The notes: generated by a model not told the origin, from the letters alone. A stretch of DNA of 42,192 bases from CAYWFU01 sp964457585 (GCA_964457585.1 CAYWFU010000021.1:1-42192), one strand, 5' to 3'; shown: positions 33,795-41,952, numbered from the stretch's first letter. Numbers and translations: made by a program.

Positions 33795-35483
33795 ATGATT
33801 GAAGGTTTTACATACACTTTTGAAAAAATATCCAGTATTCATACTAATGTGCTATTTTTACTTGGTTTGATTTTGTTTGCAGGAACAATGGGAGGAAAGA
33901 TATTTCAAAAACTGAAAATACCCCAGGTTGTCGGATATATTATTGCTGGTATTATATTTGGCCGCTCAGGGTTAAATATTATTAATAAGGATATAATTGA
34001 ATCATTAATACCATTTAATTATTTTGCTTTAGGACTTATAGGTTTTATGATTGGTGGAGAACTTAAAAAAGAAGTTTTTCAACGTTATGGCAAACAGCTT
34101 ATGATTATATTGTTGGCAGAAGGGCTTGCTGCGTTTTTCATTGTTTTTATTCTCGTAGGTTTATTAGGCAATTTAATTTTGGGTGGAGGTGTTTACTATT
34201 GGGCTCTTGGTTTATTGCTAGGAGCAATTGCTTCTGCTACCGCACCTGCAGCAACTACCGATGTACTTTGGGAATATAAGACGAAAGGCCCATTAACAAC
34301 AACGGTTTTAGGTATAGTAGCTTTGGATGACGGACTGGCTTTACTTCTGTTCGCATTTGCAGCCAGTATCGCTCCCGGATTACTCGGAGTACGTTCTTCT
34401 TTATCATCCGCAATTATTAAGCCTGTTTACGAAATTGGATTGGGAATATTAGTTGGAATGATTTTTGGTTTCATTCTTATAAAGATACTTAAAAAATACG
34501 CAGAAAAAGAAAAAATATTAGTTTTTTCCGTATGCAGCGTACTCTTTGCTCTGGGAACAGCATTAATTCTGAAAATAGATATGCTTCTGGCAGCCATGAC
34601 TATGGGTATTGTGTTAGTGAATTTCGAATCGCGGTTAAGCAAAGATGTGTTTGACTTGACTTTTGAATTTGCAACCCCTTTTTATATATTATTCTTTTTT
34701 CTTGTTGGTGCAAAATTTAATTTTCAAGCAACAACCTGGAGTGTAATATTTATTGCTATAATTTATGTGTTAGGTAGGACTTTTGGCAAGATGGCAGGAG
34801 CATATTTAGGAGCAAAATATTCAGGTGCACCGACAACCGTTATGAAATATCTTCCATATTGTCTTTTTAGCCAGGCAGGAGTTGCTATCGGTTTATCAAT
34901 ACTTGCGTCACAGATTTTTCCGGGTAATATCGGGAATTCTATAATTGTTATTATAACGCTTACCACGTTTATAGTGCAAATCATAGGACCTCCTTGCGTG
35001 AAATATGCTGTTGTTAAAGCCCAGGAAGCCGGTTTAGATATTACAGAGGAAGATGTACTTCGAAAAACCAGTGTCAAACAAATTATAGATGAAAATCCAC
35101 CATGTATAAATGAAACTACTCAAATAAAGGATATACTAAAAATATTTAGTAGCAGCACTTATCACAATTACCCTGTTGTGGATATTGAAAAAAGATTAAA
35201 AGGGGTTATTACATTAGAAAGCATAAGGCAGTCATTAGCTCATGCTGAAGCTGGAAATGTTATTATTGCTCATGATATTATGGAAATTGAACTGATTAAA
35301 AATATATCCATTAATTCTTCTTTATTGGAAACCGTGGAAATCATGAATAAATATAGCGTTAATTATTTAACTATTGTCGATGAAAAATCAGTGCTTTTGG
35401 GATTCATCGAAAAAAGAGCAATAGATAGCTTTGTATCTATTAAATTGATCGAAATTGAACAAAAAATAGCTTCAATGGCATAA
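33795..35483 (+). CDS. CPA2-type Na+/H+ or K+/H+ antiporter with C-terminal CBS domains
   Basis: About 12 membrane helices over residues ~15-400 (VLFLLGLILFAGTMGGKIFQ, KIPQVVGYIIAGIIFG, ALGLIGFMIGGELKK, IVALDDGLALLLFAFA). The ion site is likely Asp in ALDDGLA. Residues ~420-562 form two CBS modules (TQIKDILKIFSSSTYHNYPV, LLETVEIMNKYSVNYLTIVD), which usually sense adenine nucleotides. This links cell energy state to ion exchange. It is encoded after tetR and, without the inserted toxin-antitoxin block, would lie directly ahead of the trehalose genes. Confidence 0.9.
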   Translation: MIEGFTYTFEKISSIHTNVLFLLGLILFAGTMGGKIFQKLKIPQVVGYIIAGIIFGRSGLNIINKDIIESLIPFNYFALGLIGFMIGGELKKEVFQRYGKQLMIILLAEGLAAFFIVFILVGLLGNLILGGGVYYWALGLLLGAIASATAPAATTDVLWEYKTKGPLTTTVLGIVALDDGLALLLFAFAASIAPGLLGVRSSLSSAIIKPVYEIGLGILVGMIFGFILIKILKKYAEKEKILVFSVCSVLFALGTALILKIDMLLAAMTMGIVLVNFESRLSKDVFDLTFEFATPFYILFFFLVGAKFNFQATTWSVIFIAIIYVLGRTFGKMAGAYLGAKYSGAPTTVMKYLPYCLFSQAGVAIGLSILASQIFPGNIGNSIIVIITLTTFIVQIIGPPCVKYAVVKAQEAGLDITEEDVLRKTSVKQIIDENPPCINETTQIKDILKIFSSSTYHNYPVVDIEKRLKGVITLESIRQSLAHAEAGNVIIAHDIMEIELIKNISINSSLLETVEIMNKYSVNYLTIVDEKSVLLGFIEKRAIDSFVSIKLIEIEQKIASMA

Positions 35484-35494
35484 ATTAACCAGAA

Positions 35495-35542
35495 AAACGT
35501 AAAATGAAACGAATTCTTTTATTTATTTTACCAATATTAATT
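35495..35542 (+). repeat. 48-bp direct repeat, copy 1 (truncated gene start)
   Basis: It is identical to 36565-36612, which contains the start codon and first 13 codons of the trehalose-synthase fusion gene. Here the frame MKRILLFILPILI ends at a stop (TAG) immediately after the repeat. It begins 11 bp after the antiporter stop codon. The two copies bracket the second toxin-antitoxin pair. Confidence 0.95.
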
Positions 35543-35593
35543 TAGGAACAAAGGCTGATTTAAGATGAAAAGAAAAAACGAATGCAAAATATC

Positions 35594-35626
35594 TTGACAA
35601 TACTATTTTTGGATGTAAGATATAAT
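35594..35626 (+). promoter_or_regulatory. Promoter of second AbrB/PIN pair
   Basis: TTGACA at 35594-35599 is followed by TAAGAT (35616-35621, 16-bp spacing) or TATAAT (35621-35626, 21 bp). The first pair has better spacing. The antitoxin ribosome site GGAGG lies at 35661-35665. Confidence 0.55.
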
Positions 35627-35672
35627 TAAATTATCATGTAAAAATTTATTTATCATGCATGGAGGTAATAAT

Positions 35673-35918
35673 ATGAAAGCAAAAGTAACAACGAGGGGGC
35701 AGGTTTCGATCCCCTCAGTGATAAGAAAAAGATTTGATATAGTACCTCAATCAAAGGTTGAATGGGTAATTGATGGAAATGTGATTAAGGTAGTACCCCT
35801 ACCGAAAGACCCAATTGCTGCTTTTCGAGGAAGAGGATCAAAAAAATATTCTACAACTCATTTATTTAAAGATAGAAATATCGAAAGAGAAGAAGAGGAT
35901 GAAAAAGACAGAAAGTGA
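35673..35918 (+). CDS. AbrB-type antitoxin, second pair
   Basis: This is an 81-aa protein with the swapped-hairpin motif KVTTRGQVSIPSVIRKRFDI and VEWVIDGNVIKVVPLPKDP, plus a charged tail for toxin binding. Start at 35673 chosen for the GGAGG 7 bases upstream rather than the in-frame ATG at 35655 that lies before it. It overlaps the toxin gene by 20 bp. It lies within a 1070-bp block bounded by 48-bp direct repeats. Confidence 0.88.
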   Translation: MKAKVTTRGQVSIPSVIRKRFDIVPQSKVEWVIDGNVIKVVPLPKDPIAAFRGRGSKKYSTTHLFKDRNIEREEEDEKDRK

Positions 35919-36318
35919 AACATACGTTCTTGATACCTCTGCGATATTAACACTATGGAATGATGAGGATGGGGCAGAGGTTGTGGAGCAGATATTGCGC
36001 CAGAAAGCAAAAATATATGTTTCATTTATGAGTGTTATGGAAGGTCGATATCGATTATGGAAAAATATTGGTAAAGGAGAATCAGATGAATTTTCTGAAT
36101 ATCTTAGCCTTCTTCCTGTAGAGAGAATAAATCTAACCGATTTAATTTTTGAAAAAGCGATTGAAATTAAAGCCAAAAAGAATCTTTCTCTTGCTGACAG
36201 CTGGATAGCAGCTACAGCTATTGCTACAAATTCAATCCTTGTACACAAAGACCCTGAATTTGAAGGAATAAAGGATATGGTGAAACTCAAGATGCTTCCT
36301 TATAAATTGAGGAAATAA
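35899..36318 (+). CDS. PIN-domain toxin, second pair
   Basis: PIN motifs: Asp12 in YVLDTSAILTLWNDEDG, Glu in SVMEGRYRLW and Asp in LSLADSWIAATAIATN. Length 139 aa is standard when started at the ATG at 35899 (AGAGG just upstream inside the antitoxin gene). The sequence differs clearly from the VapC at 32.3 kb, so the two pairs were acquired independently. Two 12-bp direct repeats TAGGTGTTAAGC (36326-36349) follow the stop. Confidence 0.88.
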   Translation: MKKTESETYVLDTSAILTLWNDEDGAEVVEQILRQKAKIYVSFMSVMEGRYRLWKNIGKGESDEFSEYLSLLPVERINLTDLIFEKAIEIKAKKNLSLADSWIAATAIATNSILVHKDPEFEGIKDMVKLKMLPYKLRK

Positions 36319-36411
36319 CCTTATATAGGTGTTAAGCTAGGTGTTAAGCTAAGAATCATGAATCAATATAATTTAACCTAAATGTTGTTATTAGATTTAA
36401 GAAATTTTTTA

Positions 36412-36440
36412 TTGATTTTTAACGAAAAGAATTATAATAT
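36412..36440 (+). promoter_or_regulatory. Probable promoter of the trehalose cluster leader
   Basis: TTGATT (36412-36417) with 17-bp spacing to TAATAT (36435-36440), or 15 bp to TATAAT (36433-36438). Transcription would begin about 36447, giving a leader of ~125 nt before the start codon. Confidence 0.5.
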
Positions 36441-36466
36441 AAATTAAATACAATATAAAAAATGGG

Positions 36467-36550
36467 TCCAGAATTTATTTCTGGAGGGAAGTTGAAATGG
36501 TCGGGCCGCCATTCTGGTAAACAAAATACCAGATGGCGGCTCTTTTTTTT
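36467..36550 (+). promoter_or_regulatory. Structured leader with competing hairpins ahead of the trehalose synthase gene
   Basis: Hairpin P1 is TCCAGAA (36467-36473) with TTCTGGA (36479-36485). The same 5' strand, CCAGAAT (36468-36474), can instead pair with ATTCTGG (36511-36517), which forms part of the 5' arm of the terminator at 36505-36550. The two pairings exclude each other, as in attenuators and riboswitches. No known riboswitch family is recognised. The leader could also be fortuitous, with the terminator simply ending the toxin-antitoxin transcript. Confidence 0.5.
36505..36550 (+). terminator. Strong intrinsic terminator 24 bp before the trehalose synthase start
   Basis: GCCGCCAT-T-CTGGTA (36505-36519) pairs with TACCAGATGGCGGC (36527-36540), a 14-bp stem with one bulged base and 7-nt loop. 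TC and eight or more Ts follow. There is too little room for another promoter between it and the ATG at 36574. Confidence 0.9.
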
Positions 36551-36564
36551 TGCTAAAATCGGGG

Positions 36565-36612
36565 AAACGTAAAATGAAACGAATTCTTTTATTTATTTTA
36601 CCAATATTAATT
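36565..36612 (+). repeat. 48-bp direct repeat, copy 2 (intact gene start)
   Basis: Perfect match to 35495-35542, 1070 bp upstream. This copy belongs to the functional gene and is preceded by GGGG, which serves as ribosome site; copy 1 lacks it. Confidence 0.95.
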
Positions 36613-38802
36613 ATTGTTTCAATCGGATTTACAGCATTTGCTGTATTTCAATTGAAACGGGAAGAAGAAAAATTATTAGATGACCTTAAAAGAAAAGCTA
36701 AATCTGTAGCCGAAAGCGTTGAAATATCAGCCTCCCATATTTTATTAAACAATAATTTAAAATCAGCAAATAAATTGGTGGAAAGCTTCCAAAAACGAGA
36801 AAGACTGCAGGGTTGTATAATTTATGACAAAAACATCGATATATTAGCTATTACATCCAGAATTTCGGATTGGGAGATAGATAAAGATTATGTTAAAGGT
36901 GTGTTGATTAATAAAGTTCCTATCGGTGCATTAAAAAAAATTAAGGGATACTCTGTTTATAGTTATACTTTACCCGTATTGGATGATGAAGGGAATCTAT
37001 TAGGATTAGTCGAAGTCATATACGATACCTCCTATGTTTTTACAACATTAACCGATTTGTGGAAACGAATAAGTGTATTTTTAATAGTATTATTAACTTT
37101 GATTGTATTAACTATGCTTCTAATACAGAAAAAAATATTTATTTATCCGATTGTTAAACTTACCGAATGGTTTCAGCACTTTCAAAAAGGAGATGTTGAT
37201 ACTCCATTACCAATAAAAGAGCAAAATGAACTTGGAAAACTTGCTGTTGAAATTGAGCAAATAGCTTTAAGTTTAAGAATTGCTCGCAAAACAGTATCTG
37301 ATAAAGCTACAAAACATATCCATAATGAAGAAGTTTGGACAGAAATAAAATTAAGAAATCTTGTTCAAGCAAAATTAGGCGAGAATTCATTATATATTGT
37401 ATCAAACAGAGAACCTTTTATGCATATTATAACCGAGGTTTCTTCAAATGCTGTTTGTATTAGACCGGCGAGCGGACTGGTGACAGGGATAGATCCAATA
37501 ATGCGTGCATGCGGAGGGATGTGGATTGCTCACGGGAGCGGAAATGCGGATAAAAAAAATGTAAATTCTAAAGATAAAATCGGTGTTCCGCCCGGTGACA
37601 ATCGCTATATTTTAAAAAGAGTATGGTTATCAAAAGAAGAAGAGGAAGGTTATTATTACGGATTTTCTAATGAAGGATTATGGCCATTATGTCATATTAC
37701 ACATACGAGACCAATATTCAGAGAATCAGATTGGCAAATATATAAAAAAGTTAATTTGAAATTTGCAGAAAGCATTTTAGAAGAATTCCCAATAAAAAAT
37801 CCTTTTCTTTTTATTCAGGATTATCATTTTACCTTACTTGCAAAAATGATTAAAGAAAAACGTCCTGATGCTACTATTGCCATATTCTGGCATATTCCCT
37901 GGCCAAATCCTGAAATTTTTTCTACATGTCCCTATCAAAAAGAAATTTTAGAGGGAATGCTTGCCTGTGATTTAATAGGATTTCATGTTCAGAATCATTG
38001 TAATAATTTTCTAGATACTGCAAATAAATTGATTGAAGCACGTATTGATACGGAAAAATTTAGTATAACACGTTCAGGGAAGGAAACGATTGTAAGGGCA
38101 TTCCCAATAAGCATAGACACCAATATCAAATCTGGTAAAACAGAAAATGAGCAAATTGAGCTAATTAGAGAAGAATTGGAATTAAAAGACAAAATTGTTC
38201 TTTTGGGTGTTGATAGAATTGATTATACAAAAGGGATAGTAGAGAGAATATTGGCATTAGACAGATTTATTGAAAAATATCCGGAATATAAAAATAAATT
38301 TGTATTTATTCAATTAGGAGCTCCCAGCCGTACACATATAAAACGCTATCATGATTTAATAAGTGAAATAGATGAGCTGATAGAAAAAAAGAGCTGGAAA
38401 TATTCAGAAGAAAATTGGAAGCCAATAATATATCTAAAAAGACATTTTTCTTCTGAAGAAATTAAACCATATTTTTTATTGGCAGATATTTGCATTGTTA
38501 GTTCCTTGCATGATGGAATGAATTTAGTTGCTAAAGAATACGTAGTAACTAAGTCTGATTTAAATGGTGTGCTGATCCTAAGCCGTTTTACTGGAGCAGC
38601 AAGAGAACTTACCGATGCTGTACAAATAAATCCATATTCGATAGAAGAATTTGCAGAAGCTATAAAATTCGCGATAGAAATGCCTCCGGATGAAAAGAAA
38701 AGACGAATGCAAAATATGCGTAAAATTATTCAGGAAAATAATATTTATAGATGGGCAGGGAATATTATTACAGAACTTACATCATTAAACAAATTAAATT
38801 GA
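36574..38802 (+). CDS. Membrane sensor-HAMP-trehalose-6-phosphate synthase fusion
   Basis: The N-terminus has two membrane helices (~3-26 and ~166-188) enclosing a ~140-residue extracytoplasmic domain (SVAESVEISASHILLNNNLK, GCIIYDKNIDILA) like those of chemosensors. A HAMP linker follows (~190-243, YPIVKLTEWFQHFQKGDVDT, NELGKLAVEIEQI). From ~271 on it is a GT20 trehalose-6-phosphate synthase: IVSNREPF, PASGLVTGIDPIM, FIQDYHFTLLA, VDRIDYTKGI and SSLHDGMNLVAKEYV, all expected UDP-glucose and glucose-6-phosphate binding regions. Start at 36574 is set by the duplicated gene start and GGGG site; a longer frame opens at 36550 inside the terminator. The architecture suggests that an external stress signal controls trehalose synthesis directly. 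At 743 aa it is ~270 longer than free OtsA. Confidence 0.93.
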   Translation: MKRILLFILPILIIVSIGFTAFAVFQLKREEEKLLDDLKRKAKSVAESVEISASHILLNNNLKSANKLVESFQKRERLQGCIIYDKNIDILAITSRISDWEIDKDYVKGVLINKVPIGALKKIKGYSVYSYTLPVLDDEGNLLGLVEVIYDTSYVFTTLTDLWKRISVFLIVLLTLIVLTMLLIQKKIFIYPIVKLTEWFQHFQKGDVDTPLPIKEQNELGKLAVEIEQIALSLRIARKTVSDKATKHIHNEEVWTEIKLRNLVQAKLGENSLYIVSNREPFMHIITEVSSNAVCIRPASGLVTGIDPIMRACGGMWIAHGSGNADKKNVNSKDKIGVPPGDNRYILKRVWLSKEEEEGYYYGFSNEGLWPLCHITHTRPIFRESDWQIYKKVNLKFAESILEEFPIKNPFLFIQDYHFTLLAKMIKEKRPDATIAIFWHIPWPNPEIFSTCPYQKEILEGMLACDLIGFHVQNHCNNFLDTANKLIEARIDTEKFSITRSGKETIVRAFPISIDTNIKSGKTENEQIELIREELELKDKIVLLGVDRIDYTKGIVERILALDRFIEKYPEYKNKFVFIQLGAPSRTHIKRYHDLISEIDELIEKKSWKYSEENWKPIIYLKRHFSSEEIKPYFLLADICIVSSLHDGMNLVAKEYVVTKSDLNGVLILSRFTGAARELTDAVQINPYSIEEFAEAIKFAIEMPPDEKKRRMQNMRKIIQENNIYRWAGNIITELTSLNKLN

Positions 38803-38816
38803 AAAGAGGTGAATAT

Positions 38817-39146
38817 ATGGAAAACAAAACAAATCCTACTCCAATGGCTGGTTTTTTTATCCGAATTTACTGGATGTTATATGGGAATATAATTACAATA
38901 TTTATAGCACTTTATATTCTTCTTAAAAACCCTGAATCAAGTACTTTATTAAGCATTTTTTATTTTTTAAATATTGCATGTCTTGTTTTTTTACGCTATG
39001 TTGATATTCGCTATTTAAATGGTATGACAACCGAGTGTGAACCAGCAACAATGAGTCATTGGAAAAAATATTCGATTATACTAATTATATCTTCGATTAT
39101 TCTGATGTTAACAGTACAATTACTAAAAAAAATTGTAACTTTATAA
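38817..39146 (+). CDS. Small membrane protein in trehalose cluster
   Basis: This 109-aa protein has three predicted membrane helices (~14-37 around YWMLYGNIITIFIALYILL, ~45-63 LSIFYFLNIACLVFLRY, ~88-107 YSIILIISSIILMLTVQLL). Start at 38817 follows an AGAGGTGA site; a longer frame from 38751 overlaps the synthase gene and lacks a ribosome site. No known family recognised. It may partner with the membrane-anchored synthase. Confidence 0.7.
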   Translation: MENKTNPTPMAGFFIRIYWMLYGNIITIFIALYILLKNPESSTLLSIFYFLNIACLVFLRYVDIRYLNGMTTECEPATMSHWKKYSIILIISSIILMLTVQLLKKIVTL

Positions 39147-39151
39147 AATAG

Positions 39152-39227
39152 ATCCCCGAAAAATATGTCGGGGATGACATGCAAGAGAGAAGGTATTATG
39201 TAATTCCCGCAGTGTTTAAGCGGGAAT
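39152..39227. repeat. Twin hairpin repeats (ATCCCCGA and ATTCCCGC types)
   Basis: Hairpin one is ATCCCCGA (39152-39159) with TCGGGGAT (39168-39175). Hairpin two is ATTCCCGC (39203-39210) with GCGGGAAT (39220-39227). Both have 8-bp perfect stems and ~8-9-nt loops. ATTCCC...GGGAAT elements occur as dispersed repeats in several bacteria (for example dRS3 of Neisseria). They fill the 118-bp gap before otsB and may end or stabilise the upstream transcript. Confidence 0.7.
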
Positions 39228-39264
39228 CCAGTTTCAATTTTTTATACTTTAAAGCAGAGAATCC

Positions 39265-40086
39265 ATGAAATATTTTTTTAATTATTCTAGAAATATTTTA
39301 AAAAAAATATCCAATAAACACATCCTATTGTTTTTAGATTATGATGGGACTTTGACTCCGATTAGAAAAATACCGGCAAAAGCAAAAATTTCACAAGAAA
39401 TTAAAAAAATATTATTTAAATTATCAAAAGCACCAAAAATTGCATTATCCATTATAAGCGGAAGATCTATTAATGATATAAAAAAATTAGTTGGATTGAA
39501 GAATATTGTTTATTCAGGTGATCATGGTTTTCAAATAGAGGGTAATAAACTTAAATATAAAATCATAATTTCAACGGAATATAAAAATATTCTTAAACAA
39601 ATAAAACAGGATTTGAAAGAAAAATTAAATTTAGTAAAAGGTATCATTATAGAAAACAAAGATTATGGAGTAAGTGTCCATTATAGATTAGTAAATAAGA
39701 AAGATAGATCTTTAGTAAAGAATATTTTTCAATTAATTACAAAAAAATATCTATTTAGGAAAAAAATAAAAATTAAATCAGGTAAGATGGTATTTGAAAT
39801 ATTACCACCAATAGATTGGGACAAAGGTAAAGCTGTTTTATATATTTTTAAAAGATATCAATCTGTTTTAGAAAATAGAAATATTTTTTCTGTTTACATA
39901 GGTGATGATATAACAGATGAAGATGCTTTTAACGTATTGATAAAAAAAGGGTTGACAATTTTTATAGGAAAACCATATTATAATTCTAACGCTAAATTCT
40001 TTTTGAAAAATATAAAAGAAGTTAAAAAGTTTTTAATATCCCTTTTAGAAATAAGGAGTAAAAATGCAGGAATTAATAAACGCTAA
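39265..40086 (+). CDS. otsB: Trehalose-6-phosphate phosphatase
   Basis: This HAD-superfamily phosphatase removes phosphate from trehalose-6-phosphate. The nucleophile motif is LFLDYDGTLTPI (Asp25, Asp27), motif II is SIISGRS, and the acidic motif IV is IGDDITDEDAF. The cap region (KGIIIENKDYGVSVHYR) is OtsB-like. Length 273 aa is normal. With the upstream synthase it completes the OtsA-OtsB route. It overlaps the DUF5752-like gene by 23 bp. Confidence 0.94.
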   Translation: MKYFFNYSRNILKKISNKHILLFLDYDGTLTPIRKIPAKAKISQEIKKILFKLSKAPKIALSIISGRSINDIKKLVGLKNIVYSGDHGFQIEGNKLKYKIIISTEYKNILKQIKQDLKEKLNLVKGIIIENKDYGVSVHYRLVNKKDRSLVKNIFQLITKKYLFRKKIKIKSGKMVFEILPPIDWDKGKAVLYIFKRYQSVLENRNIFSVYIGDDITDEDAFNVLIKKGLTIFIGKPYYNSNAKFFLKNIKEVKKFLISLLEIRSKNAGINKR

Positions 40087-40741
40087 AGAACCCTTTAGAT
40101 TTTATACTAGATTACATTTAACTGAATTAACAGGTTTAAAAGCATCAACACTAATTCAATTACTAGAACTTATTAAACAAGTTCCGGGAGCTTGTATTTA
40201 TCATCATACTCACAGATTTTTACAGCAGCATCAATATCTTTCTCCTGAACCGCCAAACGATTTTGCGTATTGGGTTACAGAAATTTTAGATGAAGATGTT
40301 TTAGGTGAAAGATTATCTAGTATTGATACAATACAATTTTCAACAATTCGTTCATTACGTGAAAAGATTATATTCACTATTGAAGATTATATAAATAATA
40401 ATCCTTCTTCAAAAAATAAATTTGCAAACATAAATGATGAATTTCATTTTATTAAATCAATAAGCTTTATTTTACCGGCTAATTATATTGCATATAATTT
40501 ATATGAATTTGTTGATATTTTAAAAAAAATAACAATAGATTCGATATATTTTCATATTTTTGAAGCGCGTTTGAGACTTGAGAAAGAAATGAATGATTTT
40601 TCTAATTGGATAGAAAACTCTCTTGGTGAAAAAAAATTAGCCGCAAAAATTTCTAGGCTTGATCCTTATACTTATACTATGGAATCTCTAAGAAAAACTA
40701 TTATTGAAATAATTGAAAAAAAGGATAAAAAAATAAAATGA
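40064..40741 (+). CDS. DUF5752-like protein
   Basis: This soluble 225-aa protein has two related halves: HRFLQQHQYLSPEPPNDFAY and WVTEILDEDVLGERLSSIDT in the first, FEARLRLEKEMNDFSNWIEN with LGEKKLAAKISRLDPYTYTM in the second. The pattern matches, as far as I recall, the DUF5752 family found beside TreT-like glycosyltransferases. Function is not known to me. It overlaps otsB by 23 bp and treT by 4 bp, so all three are translationally coupled. The two similar halves suggest an internal duplication. Confidence 0.72.
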   Translation: MQELINAKEPFRFYTRLHLTELTGLKASTLIQLLELIKQVPGACIYHHTHRFLQQHQYLSPEPPNDFAYWVTEILDEDVLGERLSSIDTIQFSTIRSLREKIIFTIEDYINNNPSSKNKFANINDEFHFIKSISFILPANYIAYNLYEFVDILKKITIDSIYFHIFEARLRLEKEMNDFSNWIENSLGEKKLAAKISRLDPYTYTMESLRKTIIEIIEKKDKKIK

Positions 40742-41952
40742 TAAGAATAGAAGAATATATTCCTATTGTAGGGCAACCTATAATAAATGATTTAAAACTT
40801 ATTGGAGAAAAATTAAAAAATAAATCCGTTCAGCATATTAATTCTACTTCGGTAGGTGGTGGTGTAGCTGAAATATTAAATAAAATGATTCCTTTAATGA
40901 AAGGCCTTGGAATTAATACAAAATGGGATGTTGTAAAAGGAGGAGAAAAATATTTTGATGTAACTAAAAAATTTCATAATGCTTTGCATGGCAAAAATGA
41001 AGATATAACAAAAGATGATTTTGATCTCTTTATGGAAACATCCCGGAAAAATATGGAAGAAATAAATGATTATAGTGATATTGTTTTTATTCATGACCCA
41101 CAACCAATTGCTTTGATAAATAAAAAATTAGATAATAAATGGATTTGGAGATGTCATGTTGATGTTTCCAAACCAAATCCAAATGTATGGAATTTTTTAA
41201 TGGATTTTATTCCAAAATATAATGCCGCAGTATTTTCAGCACCTAATTTTTCAAAAAAAAATTTTCCAACAAGACAATTTTTAATTACGCCTTCAATAGA
41301 TCCTTTAAGTGATAAAAATAAGGAATTACCACAGGATGTTATTGATTCAGTATTAATAAAACACGGAATTTTAAATGATAAACCGATAATTACACAAATT
41401 TCGCGATTTGATCGTTTAAAAGATCCAATAGGAGTTATTGATGCATATTTAAAAGTAAAAAAATATATAGATTGTCAGCTTATTCTTGCTGGGGGAACAG
41501 CAGCAGATGATCCAGAAGGAATAAAAGTTTTTGAAGAAGTAAAAGAAAAAGCAGAAAAGGATAAAGATATACACATTTTATTACTTTCTCATAGTGATAT
41601 AGAGGTTAATGCTTTACAGCGAGCAACAACAATTATTATTCAAAAATCCATTAAAGAAGGGTTTGGGTTAACTGTTTCTGAAGCTCTTTGGAAATCAAAA
41701 CCTGTTGTTGCATCAAATGTAGGTGGTATTCCTTTACAAATTACACATAAACATTCGGGGTTGCTTTGTCATTCTATTGAAGGGGCGGCATTTGCTATTA
41801 AACAACTTGTAAATAATCCTGAATATGCTAAAAAATTAGGTCAAAATGGCAGGGAGCATATAAAAAACAATTTTTTAATTACACGTCACTTAAAAGATTA
41901 TTTATTATTATTTCTTTCGTTATATCATCCTGAAGATATTGTTTATTTGTAA
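40738..41952 (+). CDS. treT: Trehalose synthase (TreT-like GT4 glycosyltransferase)
   Basis: TreT joins a nucleotide-sugar glucose to glucose to give trehalose directly. The N-terminus HINSTSVGGGVAEILNKMIP and GINTKWDVVKGG is characteristic of the family. GT4 motifs follow: ISRFDRLKDPIGVIDAYLKV and the nucleotide-binding FGLTVSEALWKSKPVVASNV. 404 aa is a normal length. With OtsA and OtsB nearby, the cell seems to have two routes to trehalose. The 4-bp ATGA overlap links it to the preceding gene. It could instead act in reverse, to use trehalose. Confidence 0.9.
   Translation: MIRIEEYIPIVGQPIINDLKLIGEKLKNKSVQHINSTSVGGGVAEILNKMIPLMKGLGINTKWDVVKGGEKYFDVTKKFHNALHGKNEDITKDDFDLFMETSRKNMEEINDYSDIVFIHDPQPIALINKKLDNKWIWRCHVDVSKPNPNVWNFLMDFIPKYNAAVFSAPNFSKKNFPTRQFLITPSIDPLSDKNKELPQDVIDSVLIKHGILNDKPIITQISRFDRLKDPIGVIDAYLKVKKYIDCQLILAGGTAADDPEGIKVFEEVKEKAEKDKDIHILLLSHSDIEVNALQRATTIIIQKSIKEGFGLTVSEALWKSKPVVASNVGGIPLQITHKHSGLLCHSIEGAAFAIKQLVNNPEYAKKLGQNGREHIKNNFLITRHLKDYLLLFLSLYHPEDIVYL

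Noticed and set aside
36467..36550. Leader as a cobalamin riboswitch (GGGAAG...GAAAT...CGGGCCGCC)
   Set aside because: Some short words resemble the cobalamin core, but the conserved B12 box and the required stems are missing, and trehalose genes are not typical targets.
36550..36573. Longer start for the trehalose synthase fusion at the ATG at 36550
   Set aside because: It lies in the terminator's T-tract, has no ribosome site, and the duplicated gene start marks 36574 as the beginning.
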